NCBI GenBank assembly: GCA_033977485.1 | Contig: CM066992.1 | Location: 99,088,140-99,152,139, forward strand | Length of the DNA stretch: 64,000 nt | Direction: 5' to 3' | DNA from: Hydrangea macrophylla | Lineage: Eukaryota; Streptophyta; Magnoliopsida; Cornales; Hydrangeaceae | In this document: positions 34,906 through 44,579 of the stretch, one piece after another | Layout: the number at the start of each line of letters is the position of its first letter | How positions within the stretch are numbered: the stretch's first letter is position 1 | Notes under the pieces: generated by a model | Told to the model about the DNA's origin: nothing | Database searches by the model: none | What the model saw: only the letters and a program-made list of their open reading frames with translations | Position numbers and translations under genes: made by a program

Positions 34906-36020
34906 GCATCCATACCGGTATCCTCCGAACACTTTGAAAAGTCCATGTAACATAACTCTTCAGTGGACAGGGTTGAGTGAACTTACCCAGTGAATATGTT
35001 TTTTAGCCTAAAAAACTTGCGGGCTGCCCTGTTGACCGACTCACCCCGCTGACCCGCGGATAAGTTCACTCAACTCTGTTCGCTTAAGAGCATCACCGAT
35101 GATTTACATATCTACAGTATATACATATCAAAACACTGGTACAGTGCTCAAAATGAACAGATTAACAATTTAACACAACTTTTATGCACTATGAAGGCTC
35201 AAAATGTCAAAAGTTTTCCACTTATATCTTCAAAGTTCAAAATTATATAGCGTGCAATGATCTGAATCATGAATAGTATAAGGTTGTATGAAACTCGAAT
35301 CATCTCGTTACTTGACCTACTCTAACCACTGAGGTGACGAGGCATGATGATTCGCCTTATTGCCAAGGTAAACTCCTGCTATCTAGTAACATTACAATCA
35401 CCTAGTTTTAAACTCATGCAATGCACAGGAAATAAAACAAAAACTCGCTGTATCATAGAATGCACCTGATAAAATATATTTTTTGGATAACTTCAACTCA
35501 TAAGATCAATATAAATATACAATTATACAAAGACACAAGTATACATAGATCCTTTTCTATATTGTAAAGTTCAACAGTTGACCCCACACATATATATAAA
35601 TCCTTCTTTCCTCACATCTACTATTTCTCAGGTTATCGTAACCGAGATCGTATATTCTACCTCAGTACGCAATATAGAACCAACCCTAAACATTTGCCTG
35701 AAGACATGTGTCCTTGCACGGCAGTAGGTCACAGGCTCACAGCTAAAGATATTTCCAAGAAGATTAGCTGATGAAGATGCTATAAGACACATGTATACAG
35801 CAAACATATATGGCATACCATAACAAGCCAATAAAGGAGTGTGATTGCATACAGGGAAATGCACTCACACTTGTGTGGACGCCAGTGCAGTTAAAGACAA
35901 CTGAATTAAATATTTCAGATAAACTATGCAGTCTGTCTGAAGACTAGATAGAAATATGTGTCATTGAACAAATGGCCAGGAATCCAAGTTCTAAAGAATC
36001 AAAGACATAGAGACACTTAC

Positions 36021-36046
36021 TTTATTTGGTAAAGAAGAATTTACAC
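36021..36046 (-). CDS. PCH1: PCH1/PCHL-like protein, 26-bp exon
   Basis: A micro-exon with acceptor TTGCAG|GTGTAA and donor AATAAA|GTAAGT. It supplies VNSSLPNK and joins both neighbours in frame: upstream exon phase 1 gives the glycine, and downstream starts on a codon boundary with DINIAQ. Phase agreement on both sides is the main support. Confidence 0.8.
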
Positions 36047-36220
36047 CTGCAACAGACAAAAAAGAAAGAAACATTTTAGTATCTTCAGCATACATAATTA
36101 CTAAATTACCAATAAAGCTCCTAGACTACCAATAACCGACTCCGTGAAAAGTATTTTCATATTAATATAATATCATGGTCTGGGAAACCTCTCTAAAATC
36201 AATAATCTATGAATACGTAC

Positions 36221-37486
36221 CAGCAAGATGGTTCTCCTGGAAAGCATCCATGTCCATGGTATCAGTATCAGTGGATGATTCATTCTTTAAAAGAACTTCA
36301 GAAGTTTTGACATCTTCAAAATTATCTTTTCCTTCACTGTCTGAGGAGCTCCCTAGATATTCAAGCCTTACTCCTCCCTGACCCTGTGCAGAAAGTGGAC
36401 CTAAGCTGAGAAAATCAGGGCATGTATTCTCCCTAAATTTGGTGGATATTCTTGACTCTCTGAATGTCTGATTTTCTTTGGGTATGTTAACATCAGTTTT
36501 TGCTATCAACAAACTGCGAGTTGTATGAGAACCCATGGTGGTATATACTACGGTACTCTTCTCATCATTGACAGAATGTGGCATTCTTTGCAGTGAATAA
36601 CACCCATGATATAACTTTTCCGACTTCATATCCTCAGGAGAGCTGTTCTGGCTTGGAAAGAATCCAAAACCAGAACAATTTTGCATCTTCTGAAACTGTT
36701 CTCCAATACACACAGGTAAATTGTTATTGCTCATAGAGGGATCATGCAGAGACAGGGATGGCTTATTCTGCCTTAAAAGGGAAAATGATTTTCCACATCC
36801 CCCAGAGTTTGATTGGATATCCACTGTCTTCTCACAAACCAAAAATGCAGAATCGCTCTGATAGTTACAATGTTCATGTTCCAGAACTGTGAAATTGGCA
36901 TTTGAGAAGCGTTCTTTGGATGCTTGAATGGGACATAATTGATTAATTCCTTCTGGTCCAGACCTGAAGGACGACGCTGGAGTTCTTCCTCTGTTGAATC
37001 TGTATGGCACAATCCGAGGAGTTGACCCAGTTAACTTTTTTTGAGAGGGCCTCGGATCAGCCAAGCTTCTTCCTTCAAGAAATTTATGAGAATTAGCATG
37101 CTCACCAGGACTCCGAGAGACACCTTCAGGCTGAAATTGTAACTCTCGAGAAGAAATTCCGGTCGCATGAGGAAAATGACTCGTACTCGTTTCGCAGGCA
37201 ATAGGAAGACTTAATGTTAGCCGTTGAGAAGAAACGTCTTGGTCATTCTTTAAAGCAGTACTCCCAAAGTTTTGACGAAGTTTGAACATCGGAAAGGATT
37301 TGCAATCTAATCTTTCATCTATCAAGTTTTTTGAACTTCTTGTCACACTCTCATTCATCATTTTAGCAATCCGGGCTTCAGTTAAGCTTCTAAATCCCTT
37401 TGTGAATGTAGAAATATCAAATGCTGCCTCAAGGCTCTAGCCCACTTAGTAAGTGGAGCTGCTTAGCATCATGATTATATTCCCAG
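36221..37486 (-). CDS. PCH1: PCH1/PCHL-like protein, large central exon with one frame slip
   Basis: The exon ends at donor CTTGCTG|GTACGT (36220). From about 37436 to 36221 it is open: AAFDISTFTKGFRSLTEARI, FPMFKLRQNFG, VPYRFNRGRTPA, LSLHDPSMSNNNLP, SSPEDMKSEKLYHGCYSLQRMP, LLIAKTDVNIPKE, and the acidic STDTDTMDMDAF that is characteristic of PCH1-type proteins. Upstream, 37486-37432 reads IWEYNHDAKQLHLLSGLEP in a second frame that meets TGA just before AAFDIS, so one extra base (or two missing) lies near 37432. This may be a real lesion, an assembly error, or a sign that another splice form is used. The first ATG inside the long frame gives MMNESVTRS at 37361. Confidence 0.78.
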
Positions 37487-37557
37487 CTCTCAAGATAAAG
37501 ATGAGACAAATTATTACTTACCTTGAGTGCTGCCATACAACTCATAAGTAAGATTAC

Positions 37558-37661
37558 ATAGATTGGACAGCCCTCCCATCACGATGATATGATTCTACAA
37601 CACAATCAGATGCAAACTTCTTCCCTTTCACAGGTTGCTGTGAGGTTTCCTGAATTTTCAC
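37558..37661 (-). CDS. PCH1-like gene, candidate upstream exon
   Basis: Acceptor TTTGGCAG|GTGAAA opens a 104-bp exon reading VKIQETSQQPVKGKKFASD and then CVVESYHRDGRAVQS. Donor TCTAT|GTAATC leads through a 71-bp intron to C-TGG (37486), completing isoleucine in phase. The coherent protein reading and matching phases support it; family membership of this segment is not confirmed. Confidence 0.5.
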
Positions 37662-38699
37662 CTGCCAAATAATGACCAGTCCAATGAACTATTAGTAGAT
37701 TGTCAAATGAATTATCACAAATATGATCTATGTAATTAGTAGACTATAAGACACAAAACCCATGAAATATTCAAGGATTTAAACCTAGGAAGCACAGACA
37801 CTTCTAAGAAGGTAGCGTGACAACACATGGACACGACACCTCGCGGACACTATTCCTGTCGTGTCCACTTTTTTTTTTGTTAGGATTTTCTGTGGTGTTG
37901 TGACCATGTCGGCGTGTCTGTGTCCATGCTTCATAGATATAACCAATTGCATTTTAACACTGGGCTAACATATTAACACTACAGCTGATGACTGCATCAG
38001 GTCTTTAACGTACGGTTAACACCGTATTATCATAGAAAAGTCATTATATAGCTTCCTTATTTACCATAGATTCACTCGATATAAAGCCAAAAACGCAACA
38101 AATGGCTAGTTGAACTTCAATTCCAACTTTTATTATTGGCGGTGTTGTGGAACATGACTTACAAATTATTTGCTTCTCTCCCCTCCCCAATTTTCATTAA
38201 AAGAATAGCTTGTTCTAGCATTGTTTGATCCTCCAGGATTTGGGAGAGGTACCATGTGGAACTTCCCTGATTAACTGTACTAGAATGAATTAACTGGAGT
38301 GAAGAATTTAAGAGAACAAATTGTTAGGAAGGTAAAACAACAAGGGAGGACAAGATGGGTAAAAGTGAAATCATACTTCCCCTCGAGGACCAAACCAAGT
38401 AATGCACCAACAAGATTAAAATCTTCCGAGATGAAGGCAGTCCAAGGACGTTGTCGACAAATGAACATGGTAGTGAGGAACAAGAAGGTGACATAACTAT
38501 CACATAATGAACAGAGTCAAAGTCATTGGACAAACTAGGGACTCTGAGGCTTTCGACACCTATGGTCAATGTTCTAAAAATCGCTAGGCGGTAGGCGGGC
38601 GGTGGAGGGGGGCATAGGCGGAGGCCTAGGTGAAAAATTAAATTTTCAAACAAAATTAATAATATAGAGACAACAAAACTCACATTATCAACAAACTAA

Positions 38700-38832
38700 G
38701 GGCTAGCATGGTACCGTTGTGATTTTTGGCTTTTAGTTTTTATTTTTATTTTTTGTATTGTGATGATCACAGTCAACTCCCAATACAAAAAATGTAAACA
38801 AAAACTGAAAACAAAAAACCACAGCGTTAACC
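38700..38832. mobile_element. small inverted-repeat element
   Basis: Arms near 38707-38745 (CATGGTACCGTTGTGATTTT) and 38795-38832 (AAAACCACAGCGTTAAC) are approximately complementary. No duplication seen. Confidence 0.4.
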
Positions 38833-38883
38833 TAAATTTCTAATTCATATCATCAAACCGACCGAAACGTAACAAAACCCCAC

Positions 38884-39012
38884 CAGGAACCGCGAAATTC
38901 CAGTGCTGCTTCGCACGAAATGAAGTCGTTTCGGTGGTGTGCGTGTGTGTGTTTCGTCTCCAATGTTTCCAAGGAAACGAGAGTAATCGTGTTCAGAGAG
39001 ATCGAGACCCAT
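38884..39012 (-). CDS. candidate first coding exon of the PCH1-like gene, inside the hAT element
   Basis: ATG at 39012 reads MGLDLSEHDYSRFLGNIGD and on through PPKRLHFVRSSTGISRFL to donor TTCCTG|GTGGGG, 43 codons ending on a codon boundary and so in phase with the exon at 37661. The acceptor CTTGTCAG lies just upstream at about 39030. No known domain; the YESAWM-type motif expected near the N-terminus of PCH1 proteins is not present. Its location within 38567-42625 means it may be captured sequence rather than the ancestral first exon. Confidence 0.42.
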
Positions 39013-39175
39013 CCCATGTGAAAACAACTGACAAGTAAGTGGGTGTTTCAAATTTCAATCAATTTGGAATCAATCAAAATATGAATAAATGAAAATTGGG
39101 GAAAACCAGAGAGATTGATTCTCTGAAAAAAATTAAGAAATTGATTTTGAGGGTTTTTGGTTATAAATCACTTAC

Positions 39176-39330
39176 CTTGTTGAGGAGTCTCTTCTCTTCT
39201 CCAACAGTCTTCGTCCGATCTGGACTAGGGTTTCCTCGCAGTCGTCGCTTTTCTTCTTCTTCTTGGCCTTCTCGCCTAGGGTTCCTGCGTTGCTGGTTGG
39301 TCTCTCTCTTCCAGTCTCCTACTCTCCTCC
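39176..39330 (-). promoter_or_regulatory. candidate 5' UTR exon
   Basis: On the minus strand this C/T- and GAAG-rich stretch contains AACCCTAG and AAACCCTAG, common in plant leaders. It ends at a strong donor CAACAAG|GTAAGT (39175). Transcription would start near 39330-39400. No clear TATA box is seen. Confidence 0.45.
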
Positions 39331-39789
39331 CTTTTCTTGCCCTTTTTTTTTTTTTCCTCTTTTTGGCCTTTGTTTTTTTTTTTTTCACGGGAAGGAGGGC
39401 TAAATATTGAATACAATGGTGTAGAATTCTACCTGCTATCACAGTTCAATAAAAATTTTATATGAATCTATACCTCCTATTTTAATAAAGGTAATTCTTT
39501 GTTAATAACTTTCGTACAACCTATGTGTCTATTTCTTTCTTATATTAATGGGAGGTCTAGTGACATCACATGGAGAGAGATAAACACATCTTTTTAGGAG
39601 GTTGTATGAAAGTTGTCACCAAAAAATTACTCTTCTAAAAAAATTCTTGTCCAATTCACCTAAAGATTCCGTCAATTCAGCAAAATTTTGAAACATGTAA
39701 GAGGGGATAAAATCCTACTTGGTATCACCATGATACCCAATATTTACTCCTCTGTGACGAGATAAAATCATGAATGTGTTAGTAACACA

Positions 39790-39945
39790 CGCACCTACAA
39801 AGGGGTTATACACCACTTTAAAGACAATGTCTCCCTTGCAAATTCTCCCCAGGAAAAAATTGAACCCACAACCACCCCGATGGAGGATGGGTCCTGGTCA
39901 GTTGGGCTAGCGAGTTAGTTCTCTCCAGTCTCTTCATTGTATCTC
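39790..39945 (-). mobile_element. possible SINE remnant
   Basis: On the minus strand a tRNA-like B-box stretch (GTGGGTTCAATTTT) follows GCTAGCCCAACTGACCAGG, a degenerate A-box-like region. No tail or duplication could be found. Confidence 0.25.
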
Positions 39946-39954
39946 ATTTACACT

Positions 39955-40435
39955 TCGTTTGAATTGAGAGAAATGGAGAGAAGAGAAGAGAAAGAGTACC
40001 ACTTTCTGTCCAGTTATCTCGTTTAGTAATTTAAGTGGCGAGAGAAGAGAAGAGAAATGAATAGAAAGCGGGGAGAAAGTGGAGAGAAAAGAGCCCAGTT
40101 TTGTTTCTCTCCAAATCGGAGAGATTCCGGAGAGAAAAGAAGATAAACTTAATTAAATAATGTGTAAAAAACAAATACGCCCCAATATATTATTATTCCA
40201 TCTAACATGTAACCCTAACAGAGGACAAAAAAGTAAATTGGTTATAAGCACTTTCTTTTCTTTTCTCTTATGAAAGTTATCCAAACGAGAAAAAGTTATG
40301 TTTCTTTTCTTTTCTCTTCTCTCCTCTATTGTCTATCCAAACATGTTGGAGAAAACTCAACTTTCTCTTCTCTTCTCTTCTCTTCTATTCTCTTGATAAG
40401 TTTCTTTTCTCTTCTCTCCACTTTAAGGAGCTGAA
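39955..40435. repeat. AG-rich/CT-rich inverted repeat
   Basis: Purine-rich GGAGAGAAGAGAAGAG (39972-40140) is mirrored by CTTTTCTCTTCTCTCC-type sequence (40255-40430), with TCCAAACGAG and TCCAAACATG echoes. It probably is a MITE with AG-rich arms. Confidence 0.45.
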
Positions 40436-40624
40436 AGTATTAAAAAAAATACATGGGGAATCCAAACTGATGAAAAATTAGGTTTTATTATCAATCATTT
40501 ATTTATATTTCTGGCTATTTTTAACTCCTTAACATATGTCCATATATTAATATAACACTTTAATTAATTATGTATCTCATACATATAGTTTTATTAATTA
40601 GTTTATATTAAAATATGGGAAATG

Positions 40625-40772
40625 ATTGGCACACACACTTTTTGACATACTATGCTTTAAACACGTGCACTTTGTGCTGTTTGAACTTTTCACACTTTGT
40701 TGTGCACCACTTACATAGCACATGGTACATGTATTTAAAGCTGAGTGTCAAAAAGTGTGTGTATGTAGCACT
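40625..40772. mobile_element. MITE, copy 1 of a two-copy family
   Basis: Ends CACACACTTTTTGACA and TGTCAAAAAGTGTGTG are inverted repeats. The middle (TGCTTTAAA, TTTGTGCTGTTTGA, TGTGCACCACTTACA, TTTAAAGC) matches 53322-53506, although the ends differ. Confidence 0.6.
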
Positions 40773-42065
40773 ACTCTTAAAATATTTTAGTTTATGATGG
40801 TGCTGCTGCAGCAAGAGAGGAAGTTTGAGCATTTGCCATTTGACCGGTCGAAGATACCCATTACTATAGATATAATCTCATGTTGTAGGATACACACATC
40901 AAAGTTGATAGCATTCGTTTCTTTTCTCTCATAAAATGCAATAACCAAACAGATGCTAAATTGAACATTTCTCCATTCCACTCCAAATAAAGACTTGATT
41001 TTAGATAGTAGCACTAAATTAAGTATTGTCTTACTAGTTCATTTCAATTTTATTTTATTTTTCTCATTCCAAAAAGGGATAATTAGCGTTAAGTGCCTAG
41101 TTCTGAACTTAAGAGTCTAAAGGATCTTAAAAATTTACTATTTTTGTGAAAAAGTACCTGCTTACATACACTTTTGTGAATTTGTGAAATTTCACAAAAC
41201 TATTTTTGTTAAATTCGTAGTTTTGTGAAATTGTAAAATATATGTGCATTGTACATATATAAGTGCAGAGTTTTTCACAAAAGTGGTTTTTTTTGGACCT
41301 ATGTCTATACAAGAACCATAAACTGCTCAACAATTTGGGTGTAGTCGATGAAATTATGAGAGATTCAAGACTAATTATGAGGTAATGGTTTCGTGCTTAC
41401 ATGAGTTGGGCTGAATATTGCCACCATATCTATAAGACATATAATGTTCATCTTTGTGAATACCTAGAGCCTGGACCAGTTTGTGCACCCGCTTGACACT
41501 CTACAGCCAATTGGATGTAAATTTGTTAGATGAACAACCATATGTATTTTAGAGATATCTTATTAGCTCCTTATGTGCTTATATCTAACTTTTCGTTTGT
41601 ATAAAATACTTTATGCATTCTATGAACTGTTTGACTGTAGATTGATGACTAAATCATCATGTATTTCCAATTTAAACTATATATTATTGATATAATTACA
41701 TGCAAATACCTCTCAAGTGATCAATTAATCAATTATTAGCTTTAGATATGCATACATTTAAGATTAAAAGTCTTGTTTCCACAAGTTTCTTAGTGTTTTC
41801 ACATGTTTTCGAAATGAAACTAAAACGTTTTCTTTTCTTGGCTCACTAACACAATAGACCGAATAGAGATTTAATCATTGCCTCTAATACTGTCCCTCTC
41901 TCTCGCTCTATGGGATTCAATTATCAAAGTTAACTCCTAATAAAACTTAACCGATCAAAGTTTTCGTCTTTTTCTAAAATACCATTGATTTAATTTAATC
42001 TTATTTTACTAAAATAACACTCTTACCCCATTGTTTAAAAAATATTTTAGAAAAGACTTACCTAG

Positions 42066-42532
42066 TGTCACGGCTTGGCATTTTATGAAACATTTGGTGG
42101 GCAACCTATGAAATAATATTCTAGTATATTGCATAATTTATACATTCTAGAAGAATCTAGGACTTCCTACGTGTTTTTATATCTTGTACATTGTAAACTT
42201 CAATAGAGAATTTTAGAAGATGATAAAGCTTGTAAAGCTTGTAAATATCTAAATATTTTCTAGGAATATTCAAGATAATTGATGATAACCGCTAGATCGA
42301 AATGATCGAGATCACCGTCCATTGTATTCTTAGTTCCGTATAAAAATGAGAGACTCTCATTTGGTCAAACCATCTAATAGTTGTAAAGCATTTGAGAGCA
42401 ATACAATACTCTTTCTCCTAACTCTCCATCTTTTTTCTACTTTGAGTGGTAGCAGGCTTACTTATCTTACAGTAGTGCGGGTAAGTCTAAGTGCCGCTTG
42501 AGAAGGTGTTAAAAAATTCAAAACCCGTGACA
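42066..42532 (+). repeat. solo LTR inside the hAT element
   Basis: 467 bp from TGTCACGGCTTGG to AAACCCGTGACA, flanked by CTAG on both sides (42062-42065 and 42533-42536). A TATA-like CCGTATAAAAATGAGAG lies near 42335. No internal retrotransposon sequence adjoins, as expected after LTR-LTR recombination. Confidence 0.7.
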
Positions 42533-42978
42533 CTAGGGCCCGCCTAATCTCCTGGGCGATTTATACTAACGCCTAGAAAAAATCGCGACGGCCAAGTTCC
42601 GCCTAGGCCGATTTTTAGAAAACTGCCTATGGTGTACCCCTAGACGATCCTATTACATAAGTTAGTATATCCCCTTCAAGAAAATTAGTGCATTATGCAT
42701 TACTACACTCAGCAAATCCTAGTCCTATTTCCTTTCTATTTCGGGCCACATGTATACTCAGGAGTGAGGATTCATGTGCATAGACTCTCTCTTTTGTGTC
42801 TACATGGAGATATTTCGACCTGAATATGCGCGATTGCGAGCACACACACATATATATACAGTCAGGCTATGGAGAGGGCGCTCTCTCTTTAATAAAGAAA
42901 TGGCCTCTATTTTGACCGTGTTTTCATTAAGGGCAGTTTTGTCACTTCACTGTTTTTAAACATAATCTGACGGCCAAA

Positions 42979-43206
42979 ATATATATATATATATATATAT
43001 ACCAAAGAGTTTCTAACGAGGAATCCCCCATTTTACAAAAGTGAGGACTTCCAATCTTGAGCGTCGAGCTCATTTGATCATTGCGGAAAAGTAAAATTCA
43101 CTTTGTGCAGTAAATGAGGTCCAACGGCTAGGATTAGAAGTCCTCAATTTCTTAAAAATAAGGGATCCCTCGTGACAAGTCTCTGATATATATATATATA
43201 TATATA
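42979..43206. mobile_element. inverted-repeat element bounded by (AT)n
   Basis: Between (AT)n at 42979-43001 and 43187-43210 lies a 185-bp body whose ends (TTCTAACGAGGAATCCCCCATTTT and AAAAATAAGGGATCCCTCGTGACA) are inverted copies. MITEs bounded directly by TA microsatellites resemble the 'Micron' type known in plants. Confidence 0.6.
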
Positions 43207-43210
43207 TATA

Positions 43211-44342
43211 ATACTTATCTAACAAAAATCATCCATGAAAAACAAAAGAAGCAAAAAAAACGAGTAACAGAAATAGCATCTGTTTAATTTTTTAGTAAAA
43301 TAATCATTAAATTTGCATTCCTTACCACTCCTTCGTCGTAAAATAAACGATCATCCAATCAAAAATAAATAAAAAAATCTGTGTAGAGAGAGTAAGCTCA
43401 AAAATTTAGAACTATTAATGTTAGTAAACCAGTATCATCAAAATGCAAAAATTTCAATTGAATTGACTTCAAATTACCTCTGGTGTTTGATCAAATGAAT
43501 TGGCAGATTTGGGAATTCGAGGACACATTCACTATTGAAGCAAATACCAGTCACTTGACCTCGATCGAAACACATACAGATCTAGAGAAGGGACTAAGAT
43601 CCACCATGAATTGTAGAGAGAGAAAGCGGTAGGTGTACCTTTCTTTATATGTTTGGACTTGGAGACATTTTTGTTTGTGGTTAGGGCAGGCTTGGAGTTA
43701 TATACATTACATTACATTACACACACACACATATATATATATATCTGAAGCGAGAGAAAAGAGGCATCTGAAGCCGAGCTTTTGTTTTGTTTCCTCATGA
43801 ACTGTTCCAAGTCGTTTGTGATATAGAAAAACAGAAAAGGGGCCAACTACGTGCACTTTTTCCATTCTTCCCTCGTTATTTATTTATTATCTTTATTATA
43901 GATATTTGTAAATAATAAAAATACTAATATATTACAAACTGTCCATTTGTCCTCACCTTTTCTTTTTTATTAGAGAGCATTCCATTTTGGTCCTAATTGC
44001 TAACCCAGATTTTTATTGAGTGACATGTGTCCAATTTCAATAATTATATTGATAATACGTACATGGATAAAATGGGAATGGAATGAAACACATGCATATC
44101 ACTTAATGGTGGCCTAGGTGAGCATTGTGTAACAAAAATAGGGTGAGCAAAAAATGCTCTCTTTTTATTACTTCCACTTTGTAGGGAAAATTCTTTGGTG
44201 TGCGTGATGATTTTGCGCGCACCGTGCTGACAAGAGAAAAAGAGAGAGATGAGGGAAATTATAGTCATGATGTTAAGGTAAAAATTTTACCGATAAAAGA
44301 GGCCTAAACCATAAGATATATATATATATATATATATATATA
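43211..44342. other. AT-rich non-coding DNA
   Basis: Apart from the leader-like stretch above only (AC)n/(AT)n near 43717-43744 and (AT)n at 44318-44341 are seen. Confidence 0.5.
43475..43640 (-). promoter_or_regulatory. possible outer 5' leader of the PCH1-like gene
   Basis: On the minus strand a leader-like stretch ends at a donor ACCAGAG|GTAATTTG (about 43478), with a GTATATAACTCC TATA-like motif about 60 bp upstream (near 43705). It lies just beyond the hAT element, so it could be the original first exon of the gene. It contains a short upstream ATG frame. Speculative. Confidence 0.22.
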
Positions 44343-44577
44343 CTTCCTCCCTCCTATAAAAAAGAGTATCTTCACTATTTCACATGTCCCAAAAATTAGT
44401 CAAATATTTTCTTAAATTTTTATTTTGAGATGATTTTGACAAATTTTTTACAAAAATTAATGTAAATCTTTTAGATTGTGGACAAAAAATTAATTTTTTT
44501 TGGGACATAAATACATTAATTACTTATATGATTAAGAGGCACAAATGACCCAAAATGACTCTGTTACAGAAGGGGAG
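44343..44577. mobile_element. Stowaway-like MITE
   Basis: Ends CTTCCTCCCTCCTATAAAA and CTGTTACAGAAGGGGAG with TA on both sides (44341-44342, 44578-44579) fit a diverged Tc1/mariner Stowaway element. Confidence 0.65.
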
Positions 44578-44579
44578 TA

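Larger units (their letters stand above)
32864..36020 (-). other. last intron of the PCH1-like gene
   Basis: A 3157-bp intron with donor GTAAGT (36020-36015) and acceptor TTGCAG ending at 32864. Over half of it is a 1746-bp Copia-derived insertion (33160-34905); the original intron would have been about 1.4 kb. Confidence 0.75.
38567..42625. mobile_element. 4.06-kb hAT element with CAATGTTCTAAAAATCG ends
   Basis: Left end CAATGTTCTAAAAATCGCTAGGCGG and right end, read on the other strand, CAGTTTTCTAAAAATCGGCCTAGGCGG. The flanks carry a perfect 8-bp duplication CCTATGGT (38559-38566 and 42626-42633), as in hAT elements of the Tag1 type. No transposase frame is visible. The body includes a putative 5' UTR and first coding exon of the PCH1-like gene (38884-39330), two MITE-like repeats, a CT/AG-rich inverted repeat and a solo LTR. 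Confidence 0.85.

Noticed and set aside
38280..38500. Frames on both strands left of the hAT element as an exon
   Set aside because: Neither strand gives a recognisable protein or splice signals in phase with the PCH1-like exons.
39790..39945. tRNA gene
   Set aside because: Only B-box-like sequence and a degenerate A-box region are visible; no cloverleaf can be drawn.
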